From Pseudomonas sp. St316 (GTDB lineage Bacteria > Pseudomonadota > Gammaproteobacteria > Pseudomonadales > Pseudomonadaceae): a DNA stretch of 64,000 nt. The DNA is taken from NCBI RefSeq assembly GCF_018325905.1, contig NZ_AP021901.1, positions 6,232,001-6,296,000 of the forward strand. Direction: 5' to 3'. The first letter of the stretch is position 1, and every line of letters begins with the position of its first letter. The position numbers were made by a program, and so were the translations under genes. The notes beneath the pieces were generated by a model, which did not search any database, was not told the origin of the DNA, and saw nothing but the letters and a program-made list of their open reading frames with translations. Below are positions 8,828-17,249 of this stretch, piece by piece.

Positions 8828-9457
8828 ATGTCCACCCCCAGCATGACGCTGTTCCACAACCCCGCTTCGCCCTTCGTTCGCAAGGTCATGGTGCTGCTGC
8901 ACGAAACCGGCCAGCAAGACCGCGTGGCGTTACAGCTCAGCCAACTCACACCGGTCAAGCCAGACCGAGCCCTGATCGATGACAACCCATTGAGCAAGAT
9001 CCCGGCCCTGCGCCTGGCCAACGGGACGGTGATCCATGACAGCCGCGTCATCCTCGACTATCTCGATCACCAGCACGTCGGCAACCCGCTGATCCCCCGG
9101 GACGGCGCGGCCCGCTGGCGGCGCCTGACCCTGGCCTCCCTGGCCGACGGGATCATGGATGCGGCGGTGATGATCCGCTACGAAACCGCCCTGCGTCCTG
9201 CGCAAAAACACTGGGACGAATGGCTCGATGCGCAACGGGACAAGATTCGCCGGGCCCTGGGCCTGCTCGAAGCCGAAGCGATTGCCGAGCTGGCCTGCCA
9301 CTTCGACGTGGCCTCCATCAGCGTGGCCTGCGCCTTGGGCTACCTGGACCTGCGCCATCCCGACCTGGAATGGCGCAAGGCCAACCCGCAATTGGCAGCG
9401 TGGTTTGCCGAGGTGAGCCTGCGGCCTTCGATGCTCGAGACGGTGCCCAGGGTTTAG
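8828..9457 (+). CDS. Glutathione S-transferase family protein
   Basis: 209 residues with the two-domain GST architecture. The thioredoxin-like N-terminal domain (residues 5-82) has the NPASPFVRKVMVLLHE start in which S14 or a neighbour would activate glutathione, the cis-proline KIPAL near residue 59, and the DSRVILDYLD glutathione-binding segment. The all-helical C-terminal domain follows. The sequence is close to a Pseudomonas GST class annotated as YfcG/YibF-like. It is monocistronic, between an MFS gene and a REPIN, so context does not reveal a substrate. Confidence 0.9.
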   Translation: MSTPSMTLFHNPASPFVRKVMVLLHETGQQDRVALQLSQLTPVKPDRALIDDNPLSKIPALRLANGTVIHDSRVILDYLDHQHVGNPLIPRDGAARWRRLTLASLADGIMDAAVMIRYETALRPAQKHWDEWLDAQRDKIRRALGLLEAEAIAELACHFDVASISVACALGYLDLRHPDLEWRKANPQLAAWFAEVSLRPSMLETVPRV

Positions 9458-9480
9458 TGCTGCGTTCGCCGTACCGGCCT

Positions 9481-9547
9481 CATCGCGAGCAAGCTCGCTC
9501 CCACAGGGGACTGCGGCGTTCTTTGTGGGAGCGAGCTTGCTCGCGAT
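9481..9547. repeat. REPIN, reverse-then-forward orientation
   Basis: Inverted and forward REP arms only about 17 bp apart, in the gap between the convergent GST and creD genes. Confidence 0.88.
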
Positions 9548-9640
9548 AGGGGCACACCGGATCCAGAGGAAACAGCCCAGCAATCAGCGCCACCAACTTC
9601 TCCCCCTCACGCTGGTCCTCACGCAACCCCAGCGACCGGC

Positions 9641-11014
9641 TCATTTCACCTCTCCCAACTCAAAGCTCATCGCAGCCGCCGGCTTCGACCCAACTCCGTA
9701 CCAATCCAACTTACGGGTTAACACCATGAATACGCCCAGCAAGCCGAACAGCAACAGCGAGCCCATCAACAACGCATAGTCCTCAGCACTCAGCAGGCCG
9801 TAGAGCAAACCGTACAAGCCCGCCAGCCCTGCCGAGAATCCCAGGCCGTGGCTCACGCTGCGCAGCACATGGCAGACATAAAACCCGATCAGCAATACAC
9901 AGGCACTGGCCGACACCAGGTACGCCAGGGTGAAGCCGATGTGCTCCGACAGTGACAACAGCAGCAGGTAAAAGAACGCCAGCGCCACGCCCACCAAGGC
10001 GTACTGGACCGGGTGCACTGCCAGGCTCTTGAGCACTTCAAAGAGGAAGAAGCCGGCGAAGGTCAGGGCGACAAACAACAGCGCATACTTGATCGCCCGG
10101 TCGCTCTTGAGGTACTGGTCCACCGGGTCGATAAAGCTCACCCCGAACGCCCGACTGCGGAACGCTTCACAACTATCGCTCGGCTCGCAGGCTTGCAGTG
10201 TTTCCAGAAGGTTGGTGGAGAAAAACGACGTCTGCCAGTCGGCACTGAAACCCTGCTCATTGATCTCACGATTGGTGGGCAAGTAGTTGCCGATGAAGCT
10301 CGGATGCGGCCAGTCGGCCGACAGGTGCACCTTGGTGGATTTGCCCACTGGCAGAATCTGGAACTCGCCAGTGCCTTGCAGGCGCAGGTCAAAACCAAAG
10401 GTCAGCTCAGGGCCGCCCTGGGCGGTGATCATTGGCAGCGGCACATGCACGCCCTGTCCCAGCCAGCCGAGACGCGAGCCTGGCAGGAAGTCGACGGTCT
10501 GCTGGTTCAGCGTCAGGGTCAGCGCATTCTCGATGCCGCGAATATCGCTGATGCCGACGCTCAGGTACGGCTCGTCGAAGCGGTAATCGGCGAAGTCCTT
10601 GGCGGCGACACCGTAGCGTTCAGGCACCTTGAAACGACCATCGATCCGGTTATCGGCATGGAACAACCGCGCTTCGTAGATGCCCCGGGCACGGGTTTCG
10701 GTGCGGACCTGGCCGTCGAGTTCAAACTGCTCCGGTAAAAAATACAACTCGCCCGTTCGCTCGACGGTTTCCAGGAAACGCACGCCGGTCTTCTCATTGG
10801 TATTCCAGACCTTCACGCTCTTGCGAAACGGCACCACGATCATCGGCCCGATCAGTTGCTGGCTGTAGCTGGAGCTACGGGCGATGTCCTGCAACACACC
10901 GTCACGCAGTTCCTGGCGCTCGTCGATGAGGCCGTTGATCATCAACAGCGGGATCATCAGCAAAAGAATCAGCAGGGCAATCATGCCCAGTTTTATGGCG
11001 AGGCTGCGGTTCAT
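9641..11014 (-). CDS. creD: Cell envelope integrity inner-membrane protein CreD
   Basis: 457 residues. The family features are present: an N-terminal membrane helix (MIALLILLLMIPLLMINGLI), a long periplasmic domain containing RNITGE-type segments (QQLIGPMIVVPF, LLPEQFELDGQV-like beta region), and five clustered C-terminal helices from about residue 310 to 430. CreD is the main output of the CreBC two-component system in enterobacteria and pseudomonads and contributes to envelope stability and beta-lactam response. It lies 129 bp downstream of creC on the same strand. I did not find a convincing TTCAC-N6-TTCAC cre tag in this gap, so it may be cotranscribed. Confidence 0.93.
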   Translation of the reverse strand: MNRSLAIKLGMIALLILLLMIPLLMINGLIDERQELRDGVLQDIARSSSYSQQLIGPMIVVPFRKSVKVWNTNEKTGVRFLETVERTGELYFLPEQFELDGQVRTETRARGIYEARLFHADNRIDGRFKVPERYGVAAKDFADYRFDEPYLSVGISDIRGIENALTLTLNQQTVDFLPGSRLGWLGQGVHVPLPMITAQGGPELTFGFDLRLQGTGEFQILPVGKSTKVHLSADWPHPSFIGNYLPTNREINEQGFSADWQTSFFSTNLLETLQACEPSDSCEAFRSRAFGVSFIDPVDQYLKSDRAIKYALLFVALTFAGFFLFEVLKSLAVHPVQYALVGVALAFFYLLLLSLSEHIGFTLAYLVSASACVLLIGFYVCHVLRSVSHGLGFSAGLAGLYGLLYGLLSAEDYALLMGSLLLFGLLGVFMVLTRKLDWYGVGSKPAAAMSFELGEVK

Positions 11015-11143
11015 GTGGGGCTCTCCCTGTTCGTATGGGGGAGAGTCTGGGGTGGCTGTGTGAGGGGTTTATGGGGGGAATGTGGAGATTGTATGGAGAA
11101 CCGGGCCCTGCGGGATGTGCTTTGTCAGCCAGCAAACACGCTT

Positions 11144-12562
11144 TCAGGGCAACCGCAGCACCACCTCAACCCCACCCTCGACATTGCCAATCCCGAATGC
11201 CCCTCCATGCAACTGCACCACTTCCTCCACGAAGTTGAGCCCCAGCCCGGTGCTCTTGCGGCCGCTGTCTGGGCGCGGCAAGGAGTAGAAGCGCTCGCTC
11301 AAGCGTGGCAGCGCATAGTCGGGAATCGGCGCGGCCTGATTGAACAGGCGAATCTCGATCCGATTGCCGCTGCGCTCGGCGCTGATGCGTAGCAGGCCGT
11401 TGACGGGGGTGAAGTCCAAGGCATTTTCCAACAAATTGCCCAAGGCCTGGCGCAACAGGAACGGCTCGCCGGTCAGCACCAGGTCGGCTGCGATGTGCTG
11501 TTCAACCCTCAACTGACGACTTTCGATCCAGCCGCCACGCGCTTCCAGCAACTCATCCATCAACGCCGCCAGCGGCACCGCCACTTCTTCTTCCAGCCCC
11601 TGGCGCTGCTCGATCTGGGCCAGGTTGAGCAACCGTTCGATCAACTGCTGCATGCGGACACTTTCGTTGCCGATGTTACTGACGAAGCGCTGGTGCTGGG
11701 CGGCGGGCATGTCGCTTTGCAGCAGCTCGGCGGCGCCGCGAATCGCTGCCAGCGGGCTCTTGAGTTCGTGGGTCAGCGTGTGCACGTAACGCTCGACGTA
11801 AGCCTTGCCTTCCAGTTGCGTGCGCATGTGTTCCACGGCGCCCGCCAGTTGCTCGAACTCACCACCGCGATAATGCGGCACCTCCACCCGTTGCCCCTGG
11901 CTGACGGCCTGGGCATAACCGGTCAAGCGACGCAGCGCCGAACTGAGCCACCACGACAGCAAGGCCCCCAGCACCAGGCCGAGGACAATCAACCCGGCGC
12001 CATACAGCAGCAAGCGTCGCTCCGTGCGGTCGATGTAAGGCTGCAGCGAACTGTTGGGCTTGGCGACGGTGACGGCGCCGATGATCCGACCGTTGTCGCG
12101 GATCGGCGCGCCGACGTGCATCACCGAAGACGCCGGGTCATCCGGATCGCTGCGGCTCGAGCGAGCGCCGTAGTGGCCGCGCAGGGTCAGGTAGACGTCG
12201 TTCCAGCGCGAATAATCCTGGCCCACCGCCACGCCACTGGAGTCGAGCACCACGGTGCCCTTGGCATCGGTGACGTAGATGCGGTGGCTGACCTGGTTTT
12301 TCGGCAAGCCCCAGATCGTCGCCGCCGGCTGGCGCTCGCCATAGGCCTTGAGCAACTGCGGCCAGCGATTCTGGTTGAGGGTGCCGGCCTTGAAATCGTC
12401 CCGCAGGATCTCCGCCATCAGGTTGGCCGTGTCCACCAGGGTTTCCTCGGTGGACTGGCGCACCCCAGGGCGTATCTGCTCGATCACCGTGCCGAGCACG
12501 AAATAGCCGGTCAGGGCGATAAACAGCACATAGACCAGGAAAATCCGGATCCCCAGCGACAT
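11144..12562 (-). CDS. creC: Sensor histidine kinase CreC
   Basis: 472 residues. An N-terminal helix (residues 5-27), a periplasmic CreC-type sensor domain (about 30-182), a second helix (185-207), HAMP, a HisKA domain with the phosphorylated His265 in THELKSPLAAIRGAAELL, and a HATPase domain with N, G1 (FSLPRPDSGRKSTGLGL region) and G2 boxes. The start at 12562 overlaps the creB stop, so the pair is translationally coupled. CreC phosphorylates CreB in response to carbon source or cell-wall stress (in pseudomonads, penicillin-binding-protein inhibition). A longer in-frame start at 12766 would lie inside creB and is not used. Confidence 0.94.
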   Translation of the reverse strand: MSLGIRIFLVYVLFIALTGYFVLGTVIEQIRPGVRQSTEETLVDTANLMAEILRDDFKAGTLNQNRWPQLLKAYGERQPAATIWGLPKNQVSHRIYVTDAKGTVVLDSSGVAVGQDYSRWNDVYLTLRGHYGARSSRSDPDDPASSVMHVGAPIRDNGRIIGAVTVAKPNSSLQPYIDRTERRLLLYGAGLIVLGLVLGALLSWWLSSALRRLTGYAQAVSQGQRVEVPHYRGGEFEQLAGAVEHMRTQLEGKAYVERYVHTLTHELKSPLAAIRGAAELLQSDMPAAQHQRFVSNIGNESVRMQQLIERLLNLAQIEQRQGLEEEVAVPLAALMDELLEARGGWIESRQLRVEQHIAADLVLTGEPFLLRQALGNLLENALDFTPVNGLLRISAERSGNRIEIRLFNQAAPIPDYALPRLSERFYSLPRPDSGRKSTGLGLNFVEEVVQLHGGAFGIGNVEGGVEVVLRLP

Positions 12563-13242
12563 CAGCTGTGCCCCGGACTGTAGCTGTAGCCCAGGCCTCG
12601 ATGCGTCTGGATCGGCTCGGCCTCGCCCCGGACCAGGCGCAGCTTGGCGCGCACGCTCTTGATGTGGCTGTCGATGCTGCGCTCGTAGCCAGCATCGCTG
12701 GCCACACCCAGGGCGTCGAGCAGTTGTTCGCGGCTGAAGACCCGTTCGGGTTGCTCCAGCAGACAATTGAGCAGGCGGAATTCGTGACGGGTGAGGTTCA
12801 GCGGTTTGCCGCGATAGTTGATCTGCACACGGTCGGCATCGACCTGAAACAGCGCCATGCCCGGCTCCACCGCCGGCCTCGGCGCCACGCGTTTAAGGAT
12901 CGCCCGGACCCTGGCCGCCACCTCGCGGGGGCTGAAGGGTTTGACCACATAATCGTCGGCACCGATCTCCAGGCCCACCACCCGGTCGATCTCGCCATCC
13001 CGGGCTGTCAGAAAGATGACCGGAACGTCGCTGAAACGTCTGAGATTTTTACAAGTCTCGAACCCGCTGATGTCCGGCAGGCCCACGTCGAGGATGATCA
13101 GGTCCGCCGGCGTGTTTTTCTGGTGATCGAGGGCGGCGGCGCCGAGGCTCAGCCAAGTGGTGTCAAACCCCTCGCCTTGCAGGGCAAACACCAGTGTATC
13201 GGCGATGGCGGCTTCGTCTTCGACAATCAGGATATGAGGCAT
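12562..13242 (-). CDS. creB: Response regulator CreB
   Basis: 226 residues, OmpR/PhoB class. The receiver domain begins MPHILIVEDEAAIADT with acidic E8/D9, the phosphoacceptor D52 (IILDVGLPDISG), the conserved Thr in FLTARD and Lys in VVKPFSPRE. The C-terminal winged helix (about 130-222) includes LTRHEFRLLNCLLEQPERVFSREQLL-type sequence. The ATG at 13242 matches the normal CreB N-terminus; the 20-residue longer frame is unlikely. It is coupled to creC and follows the retropepsin-like gene by 69 bp. Confidence 0.95.
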   Translation of the reverse strand: MPHILIVEDEAAIADTLVFALQGEGFDTTWLSLGAAALDHQKNTPADLIILDVGLPDISGFETCKNLRRFSDVPVIFLTARDGEIDRVVGLEIGADDYVVKPFSPREVAARVRAILKRVAPRPAVEPGMALFQVDADRVQINYRGKPLNLTRHEFRLLNCLLEQPERVFSREQLLDALGVASDAGYERSIDSHIKSVRAKLRLVRGEAEPIQTHRGLGYSYSPGHS

Positions 13243-13311
13243 GGCTTGCGAGCCCGGCAGTAAAGTTGCCGGAACGGTGCCCCAAGGCTTGGGGCACGTC
13301 AATCGGGGAAA

Positions 13312-13818
13312 TCAGCAGTCGGGCTTGTCTGCCGTGAAGCGGCGGGCCGGGTTCACCGCTGCGCCGAACTCGCGCAGGGCCTTGGCGCCGATCAACAGCG
13401 GGTAGTTGAAGCTGCTGCGGTCGGTCAAGTTGACCTCCACGGTGCGCTTGACGTTGCCCAGGCACAGCTCCAGGTCGACTACAGGGCGCTTGGTGGGCGC
13501 GATTTTTTCGTCGTCGTCTTCATCCTCTTCGGAACGGGTCTTGATCTTGCTGATGCGCGCAATCTTGTGCTCGTAGACCTTGTTGCTCGCGTCCTTGGTC
13601 GCCAGGCGGAACCGCACCCAATCATCACCGTCGCGGGTAAAGGTCTCGATGTCCTTGGCCGACAGCGAGGCGGTCAGCGCACCAGTGTCCATCTTGGCCT
13701 TGAGCACTTCGCCACCGATTTCCGGCAGCGCGATGTATTCGTAGCGCCCGTACAGGGTCGGCTCGGCGGCCAGCACTGGAAGGGCCACAAGGGAAAGCAG
13801 GGCGAGAAGGGATTTCAT
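13312..13818 (-). CDS. Periplasmic retropepsin-like aspartic protease domain protein (ATP-dependent zinc protease family name)
   Basis: 168 residues with a signal peptide (cleavage after VLAAE region, about residue 18). The retropepsin signature MDTGA places the catalytic Asp at 44, and a second conserved segment near the end (NYPLLIGAKALREF) fits the flap and psi-loop of the RimB/DUF785 family; databases often label these ATP-dependent zinc proteases, a misnomer. An acidic insertion (SEEDEDDDEK, residues about 95-104) interrupts the domain. It is immediately upstream of creB on the same strand, which suggests it belongs to the Cre regulon or operon and acts on the envelope. Confidence 0.85.
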   Translation of the reverse strand: MKSLLALLSLVALPVLAAEPTLYGRYEYIALPEIGGEVLKAKMDTGALTASLSAKDIETFTRDGDDWVRFRLATKDASNKVYEHKIARISKIKTRSEEDEDDDEKIAPTKRPVVDLELCLGNVKRTVEVNLTDRSSFNYPLLIGAKALREFGAAVNPARRFTADKPDC

Positions 13819-13998
13819 GCAATAGGGCTTCCTGTGTGAGGTGGGAATTTAGACCGTGACCGGTGAATTCGTTCGGTTGCTCGCCACAACAGCGAACCCA
13901 GCATACCGGCCAAAAGGTGAAACATTCGTCCACATCGATTTGGCCTGTCGCCTGAAGCTGCTTATCATGGCCCGCCCACCTGCTTGCAAGAGTCATGT

Positions 13999-14892
13999 AT
14001 GCGCCGCCTGCTCACCGGCTGTTTAGTCACCCTGCTGTTGTTGCTCAATACCCTGGTGCTGTTCGGACCGCTGATGGTGTTCGCACTGCTCAAGCTGGTC
14101 CTGCCCGGGCGCTTTCGCGACTACGCCTCGTGGGCGGTGATGTGGATCGCCGAGACCTGGGCCGAGATCGACAAGCTGATCTTTGCCCTGTGCATCCCTA
14201 CCCGCTGGGACATCCGCGGCGGCGCAGACCTGCGCGGCGATACATCCTACCTGGTGATCAGCAACCACCAATCCTGGGTCGACATCCCCGCCCTCGTCCA
14301 GACCTTCAACCGACGCACCCCGTTCTTCAAGTTCTTCCTCAAGAAAGAACTGATCTGGGTGCCGTTCCTGGGACTGGCCTGGTGGGCCTTGGATTATCCG
14401 TTCATGAAGCGCTACACCAAGGCGTTCCTGGCGAAAAACCCGGAACTGGCCGGCAAGGACCTGGAAATCACCAAGGCCGCCTGCGAGCTGTTCAAGCGTC
14501 AACCGGTCACCGTGGTCAACTACCTCGAAGGCACGCGCTTCACCGCCGCCAAGCGCCAACAGCAACAATCCCCGTTTACCCACCTGCTCAAGCCCAAGGC
14601 CGGCGGCGTGGCGTTCGTGCTGGCGGCGATGGGTGAACAACTGGATGCGGTACTGGACGTGACGGTGGTGTACCCGCAGGAGTGGATTCCCGGGTTCTGG
14701 GATTTGATCAGCGGAGCCGTGCCCCGGGTCATCATCGACATCCAGACCCGCGAATTGGACCCGGCGCTGTGGCAGGGCGACTACGAAAACGATCCGGTGT
14801 TTCGCCAGCAGGTGCAGGACTGGGTTAATCAGCTGTGGATGGAGAAGGATCGGCGGATTGCGGCGTTGCGCAGCGACGCAAAGATTTCCTAA
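13999..14892 (+). CDS. Acyltransferase of the PlsC/LPLAT family (YihG-like)
   Basis: 297 residues. An N-terminal hydrophobic segment (residues 4-36) anchors it in the inner membrane. The acyltransferase motif I H(X)4D is H90-D95 (NHQSWVD), and motif III EGTR is at 177-180. E. coli YihG is the nearest named relative by layout (membrane helix, NHQSW, EGTRFT) and transfers acyl groups to lysophosphatidic acid. ATG 13999 is used rather than the TTG fifteen bases earlier. It lies at the edge of the RHS island and shows normal GC-rich codon use, unlike the toxins that follow. Confidence 0.9.
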   Translation: MRRLLTGCLVTLLLLLNTLVLFGPLMVFALLKLVLPGRFRDYASWAVMWIAETWAEIDKLIFALCIPTRWDIRGGADLRGDTSYLVISNHQSWVDIPALVQTFNRRTPFFKFFLKKELIWVPFLGLAWWALDYPFMKRYTKAFLAKNPELAGKDLEITKAACELFKRQPVTVVNYLEGTRFTAAKRQQQQSPFTHLLKPKAGGVAFVLAAMGEQLDAVLDVTVVYPQEWIPGFWDLISGAVPRVIIDIQTRELDPALWQGDYENDPVFRQQVQDWVNQLWMEKDRRIAALRSDAKIS

Positions 14893-15459
14893 CAGTTCTG
14901 GTAGTAGGCAGCGGCTGGAAAACCGCCGATGCTGGAGGTCTGGATTTGCTGGACCTCGCACGGAGCTCGGTGCATGCCTGCTACCTCTCACGAAACCGTA
15001 TCGTGTCGCTATCACTACGACCCACTGGATCGCCTAGTCGATTGCGCGCCTTTCGATGAGGTCAGCATTCAGCGTTTCTACTGCAAGAGTCGATTGGCTA
15101 CTGAGATACAGGGGGCGGTGCAACACAGCGTCTTCCAACACGATAACCAATTGTTGGCGCAACTGCGGCGCGAGGATGTAAGGGGGGACGCCACCCTGCT
15201 GGCGACCGATCAACAGCGTTCGGTATTGAACGCGCTCGATGCAACTCGACCGCATCCTCTCAGCTACACACCCTACGGCCATCGCCCGGCGGAAAACGGT
15301 TTGCTCAGTTTGCTTGGGTTTAACGGCGAACGGCCGGATCCGGTGACCGGGCATTATTTGTTGGGGAATGGGTATCGGGGGTTTAACCCGGTGTTGATGC
15401 GATTTAATAGTCCGGACAGTTGGAGTCCGTTTGGGGAGGGTGGGTTGAATGCGTATGCG
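14893..15459 (+). repeat. 567-bp direct repeat, copy A (RHS leader and core)
   Basis: Repeated at 16079-16645 with an offset of exactly 1186 bp. The first 35 bases are diverged (roughly four in five identical); from 14929 on only about three or four substitutions were counted. The repeat stops where the toxin tips diverge. Confidence 0.92.
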
Positions 15460-16035
15460 TATTGCGCCGGGGACCCGAGAAATTGGATAGACCCATCAGG
15501 GCATTTCTGGGGTATCGGGAAAAGTTTCAGAAGACTATTCAATCTGACACCAAAAGTTCCTAAGAACGCAACCCCAGCAAAAACTGCCTCTCGCACCCAG
15601 CACGCGAAAACCTCAAGTTCGGATCCATTATTTTCGGCACTTGATCAAGCTCGATTCAACACGGCAAGAAATAGAAAATTAACGATACCTACGGATGGAA
15701 GACCCAACGAATTAATTAAAATATCCGACGACTTGGAGTTTCTCCGTCAACAACGAATAGATAACGCATTGTTACCCCTGAATGACTTTCGCGGTCCGCA
15801 GCTTGCTGCTTGGGAAAGAAAAGCGCGGCAAGTAGCAAACGCATCAATAACAAGATCGTTAAGAGAAGAGTATTCCAGCGTCGCGCGTTGGTTCCATAAC
15901 AGTGCCCAACCCGCCCCCATTTCCCAGCCCCGCAAGCCCAAGGTACGCTTCTCAGGATTCGATGAAATAGCGGAATTCACGAGCGATGTGAGACAACCTG
16001 CGCAAGAGTGGCAAAACGTCATTCGCAACCGTTAA
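14974..16035 (+). CDS. Short orphan RHS-core protein 1, tip of unknown fold
   Basis: 353 residues starting MPATSHETVS. Residues 1-163 are the RHS repeat-associated core: a truncated YD-repeat start (CRYHYDPLDRLVDC), then YTPYGHR, LGFNGERPDPVTGHYLLGNG, LMRFNSPDSWSPF and LNAYAYCAGDPRNWIDPSGH, the block that in full-length Rhs proteins precedes the autocleavage site and toxin tip. Residues 180-353 form a more AT-rich, lysine- and arginine-rich tip I do not recognise. No signal peptide, long Rhs shell, PAAR or VgrG is present. The core is nearly identical to RHS protein 2 just downstream, whose tip is different. No immunity gene is visible in the 124-bp gap after it. Confidence 0.85.
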   Translation: MPATSHETVSCRYHYDPLDRLVDCAPFDEVSIQRFYCKSRLATEIQGAVQHSVFQHDNQLLAQLRREDVRGDATLLATDQQRSVLNALDATRPHPLSYTPYGHRPAENGLLSLLGFNGERPDPVTGHYLLGNGYRGFNPVLMRFNSPDSWSPFGEGGLNAYAYCAGDPRNWIDPSGHFWGIGKSFRRLFNLTPKVPKNATPAKTASRTQHAKTSSSDPLFSALDQARFNTARNRKLTIPTDGRPNELIKISDDLEFLRQQRIDNALLPLNDFRGPQLAAWERKARQVANASITRSLREEYSSVARWFHNSAQPAPISQPRKPKVRFSGFDEIAEFTSDVRQPAQEWQNVIRNR

Positions 16036-16078
16036 GACGGAGCCGGTAATCTTTGACGTTAGCACGCCAAAAAACTAG

Positions 16079-16645
16079 CAGTTCTGATAGTAGCCAGTGG
16101 TGGGGAAACCGCCGATGCTGGAGGTCTGGATTTGCTGGACCTCACACGGAGCTCGGTGCATGCCTGCTACCTCTCACGAAACCGTATCGTGTCGCTATCA
16201 CTACGACCCACTGGATCGCCTAGTCGATTGCGCGCCTTTCGATGAGGTCAGCATTCAGCGTTTCTACTGCAAGAGTCGATTGGCTACTGAGATACAGGGG
16301 GCGGTGCAACACAGCGTCTTCCAACACGATAACCAATTGTTGGCGCAACTGCGGCACGAGGATGTAAGGGGGGACGCCACCCTGCTGGCGACCGATCAAC
16401 AGCGTTCGGTATTGAACGCGCTCGATGCAACTCGACCGCATCCTCTCAGCTACACACCCTACGGCCATCGCCCGGCGGAAAACGGTTTGCTCAGTTTGCT
16501 TGGGTTTAACGGCGAACGGCCGGATCCGGTGACCGGGCATTATTTGTTGGGGAATGGGTATCGGGCGTTTAACCCGGTGTTGATGCGATTTAATAGTCCG
16601 GACAGTTGGAGTCCGTTTGGGGAGGGTGGGTTGAATGCGTATGCC
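16079..16645 (+). repeat. 567-bp direct repeat, copy B (RHS leader and core)
   Basis: Second copy of 14893-15459. The two differences that change the protein are R67H and G136A. Identity ends within the LNAYAY codons, exactly at the tip junction. Confidence 0.92.
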
Positions 16646-17236
16646 TATGGTTTGGGGAACCCAGTGACCTATCAGGACCCGACCGGACACTTCTCATTAG
16701 GATCCATCAGTCGGGCATTATCTACCCTTTTGGATAATGTGGGGGGGATCAGGATAAAAGCGGTAAAAAACGCGGAAAAGGTTGCCACGAATGTAGATAT
16801 TTTCGAAGATGTCTATAAGCAGAAACTGCGTTTAAACATAATGGCCCACGGCGGTCCCCCTATTGGCGACAAACCCTATATTCTGTGGGAAGAAAAGTTT
16901 ATCTCTCCGGCCCAGTTGCATAGACACCTCGTTACACACGGAGTGGCTTTTGAAAACTATGACAGCATAAGAGTACTGGCCTGCCATTCTGCCGACACTG
17001 CCCACTCCTTCGGCGCAACCTTTGCAAAATTGACCAATAAACCCGTCAAAGCATTCTCAGGTACTGTCGCGACTAGACTTCGCACCTCAGCGGGAAATAA
17101 AGTATCTGTAGGTGCGCGCCACACAGATACAAAGGAAATGGAGATATTTAAGAACAATGGGCCTTTCGGGCGACTTTTCCGCCCCTACCGTCCAAAGACA
17201 TTCCAGCCCGACTCGAATTCAATAAGAGGTTATTAA
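16160..17236 (+). CDS. Short orphan RHS-core protein 2 with a predicted clan-CD cysteine peptidase tip
   Basis: 358 residues. The core (1-163) is almost identical to RHS protein 1, followed by YGLGNPVTYQDPTGHF. The tip (about 178-358) contains LRLNIMAHGGPP with H230 and SIRVLACHSADTAHSFG with C275, 45 residues apart and each at the end of a predicted hydrophobic beta-strand. This His-Gly plus Ala-Cys-His/Ser layout is that of clan CD peptidases such as the C80 domains of MARTX and clostridial toxins. The family call is inference from motif and spacing only. The tip is AT-richer than the surroundings. Convergent with the DUF2780 gene, 13 bp away, leaving no room for an immunity gene. Confidence 0.8.
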   Translation: MPATSHETVSCRYHYDPLDRLVDCAPFDEVSIQRFYCKSRLATEIQGAVQHSVFQHDNQLLAQLRHEDVRGDATLLATDQQRSVLNALDATRPHPLSYTPYGHRPAENGLLSLLGFNGERPDPVTGHYLLGNGYRAFNPVLMRFNSPDSWSPFGEGGLNAYAYGLGNPVTYQDPTGHFSLGSISRALSTLLDNVGGIRIKAVKNAEKVATNVDIFEDVYKQKLRLNIMAHGGPPIGDKPYILWEEKFISPAQLHRHLVTHGVAFENYDSIRVLACHSADTAHSFGATFAKLTNKPVKAFSGTVATRLRTSAGNKVSVGARHTDTKEMEIFKNNGPFGRLFRPYRPKTFQPDSNSIRGY

Positions 17237-17249
17237 TGAGACTGGTCTG

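Noticed and set aside
14929..14973. Longer N-termini for RHS proteins 1 and 2 (MLEVWICW...)
   Set aside because: The extension is in the repeated leader and is unlike the start of RHS protein 3, which begins directly before CRYHYDPLDRL.
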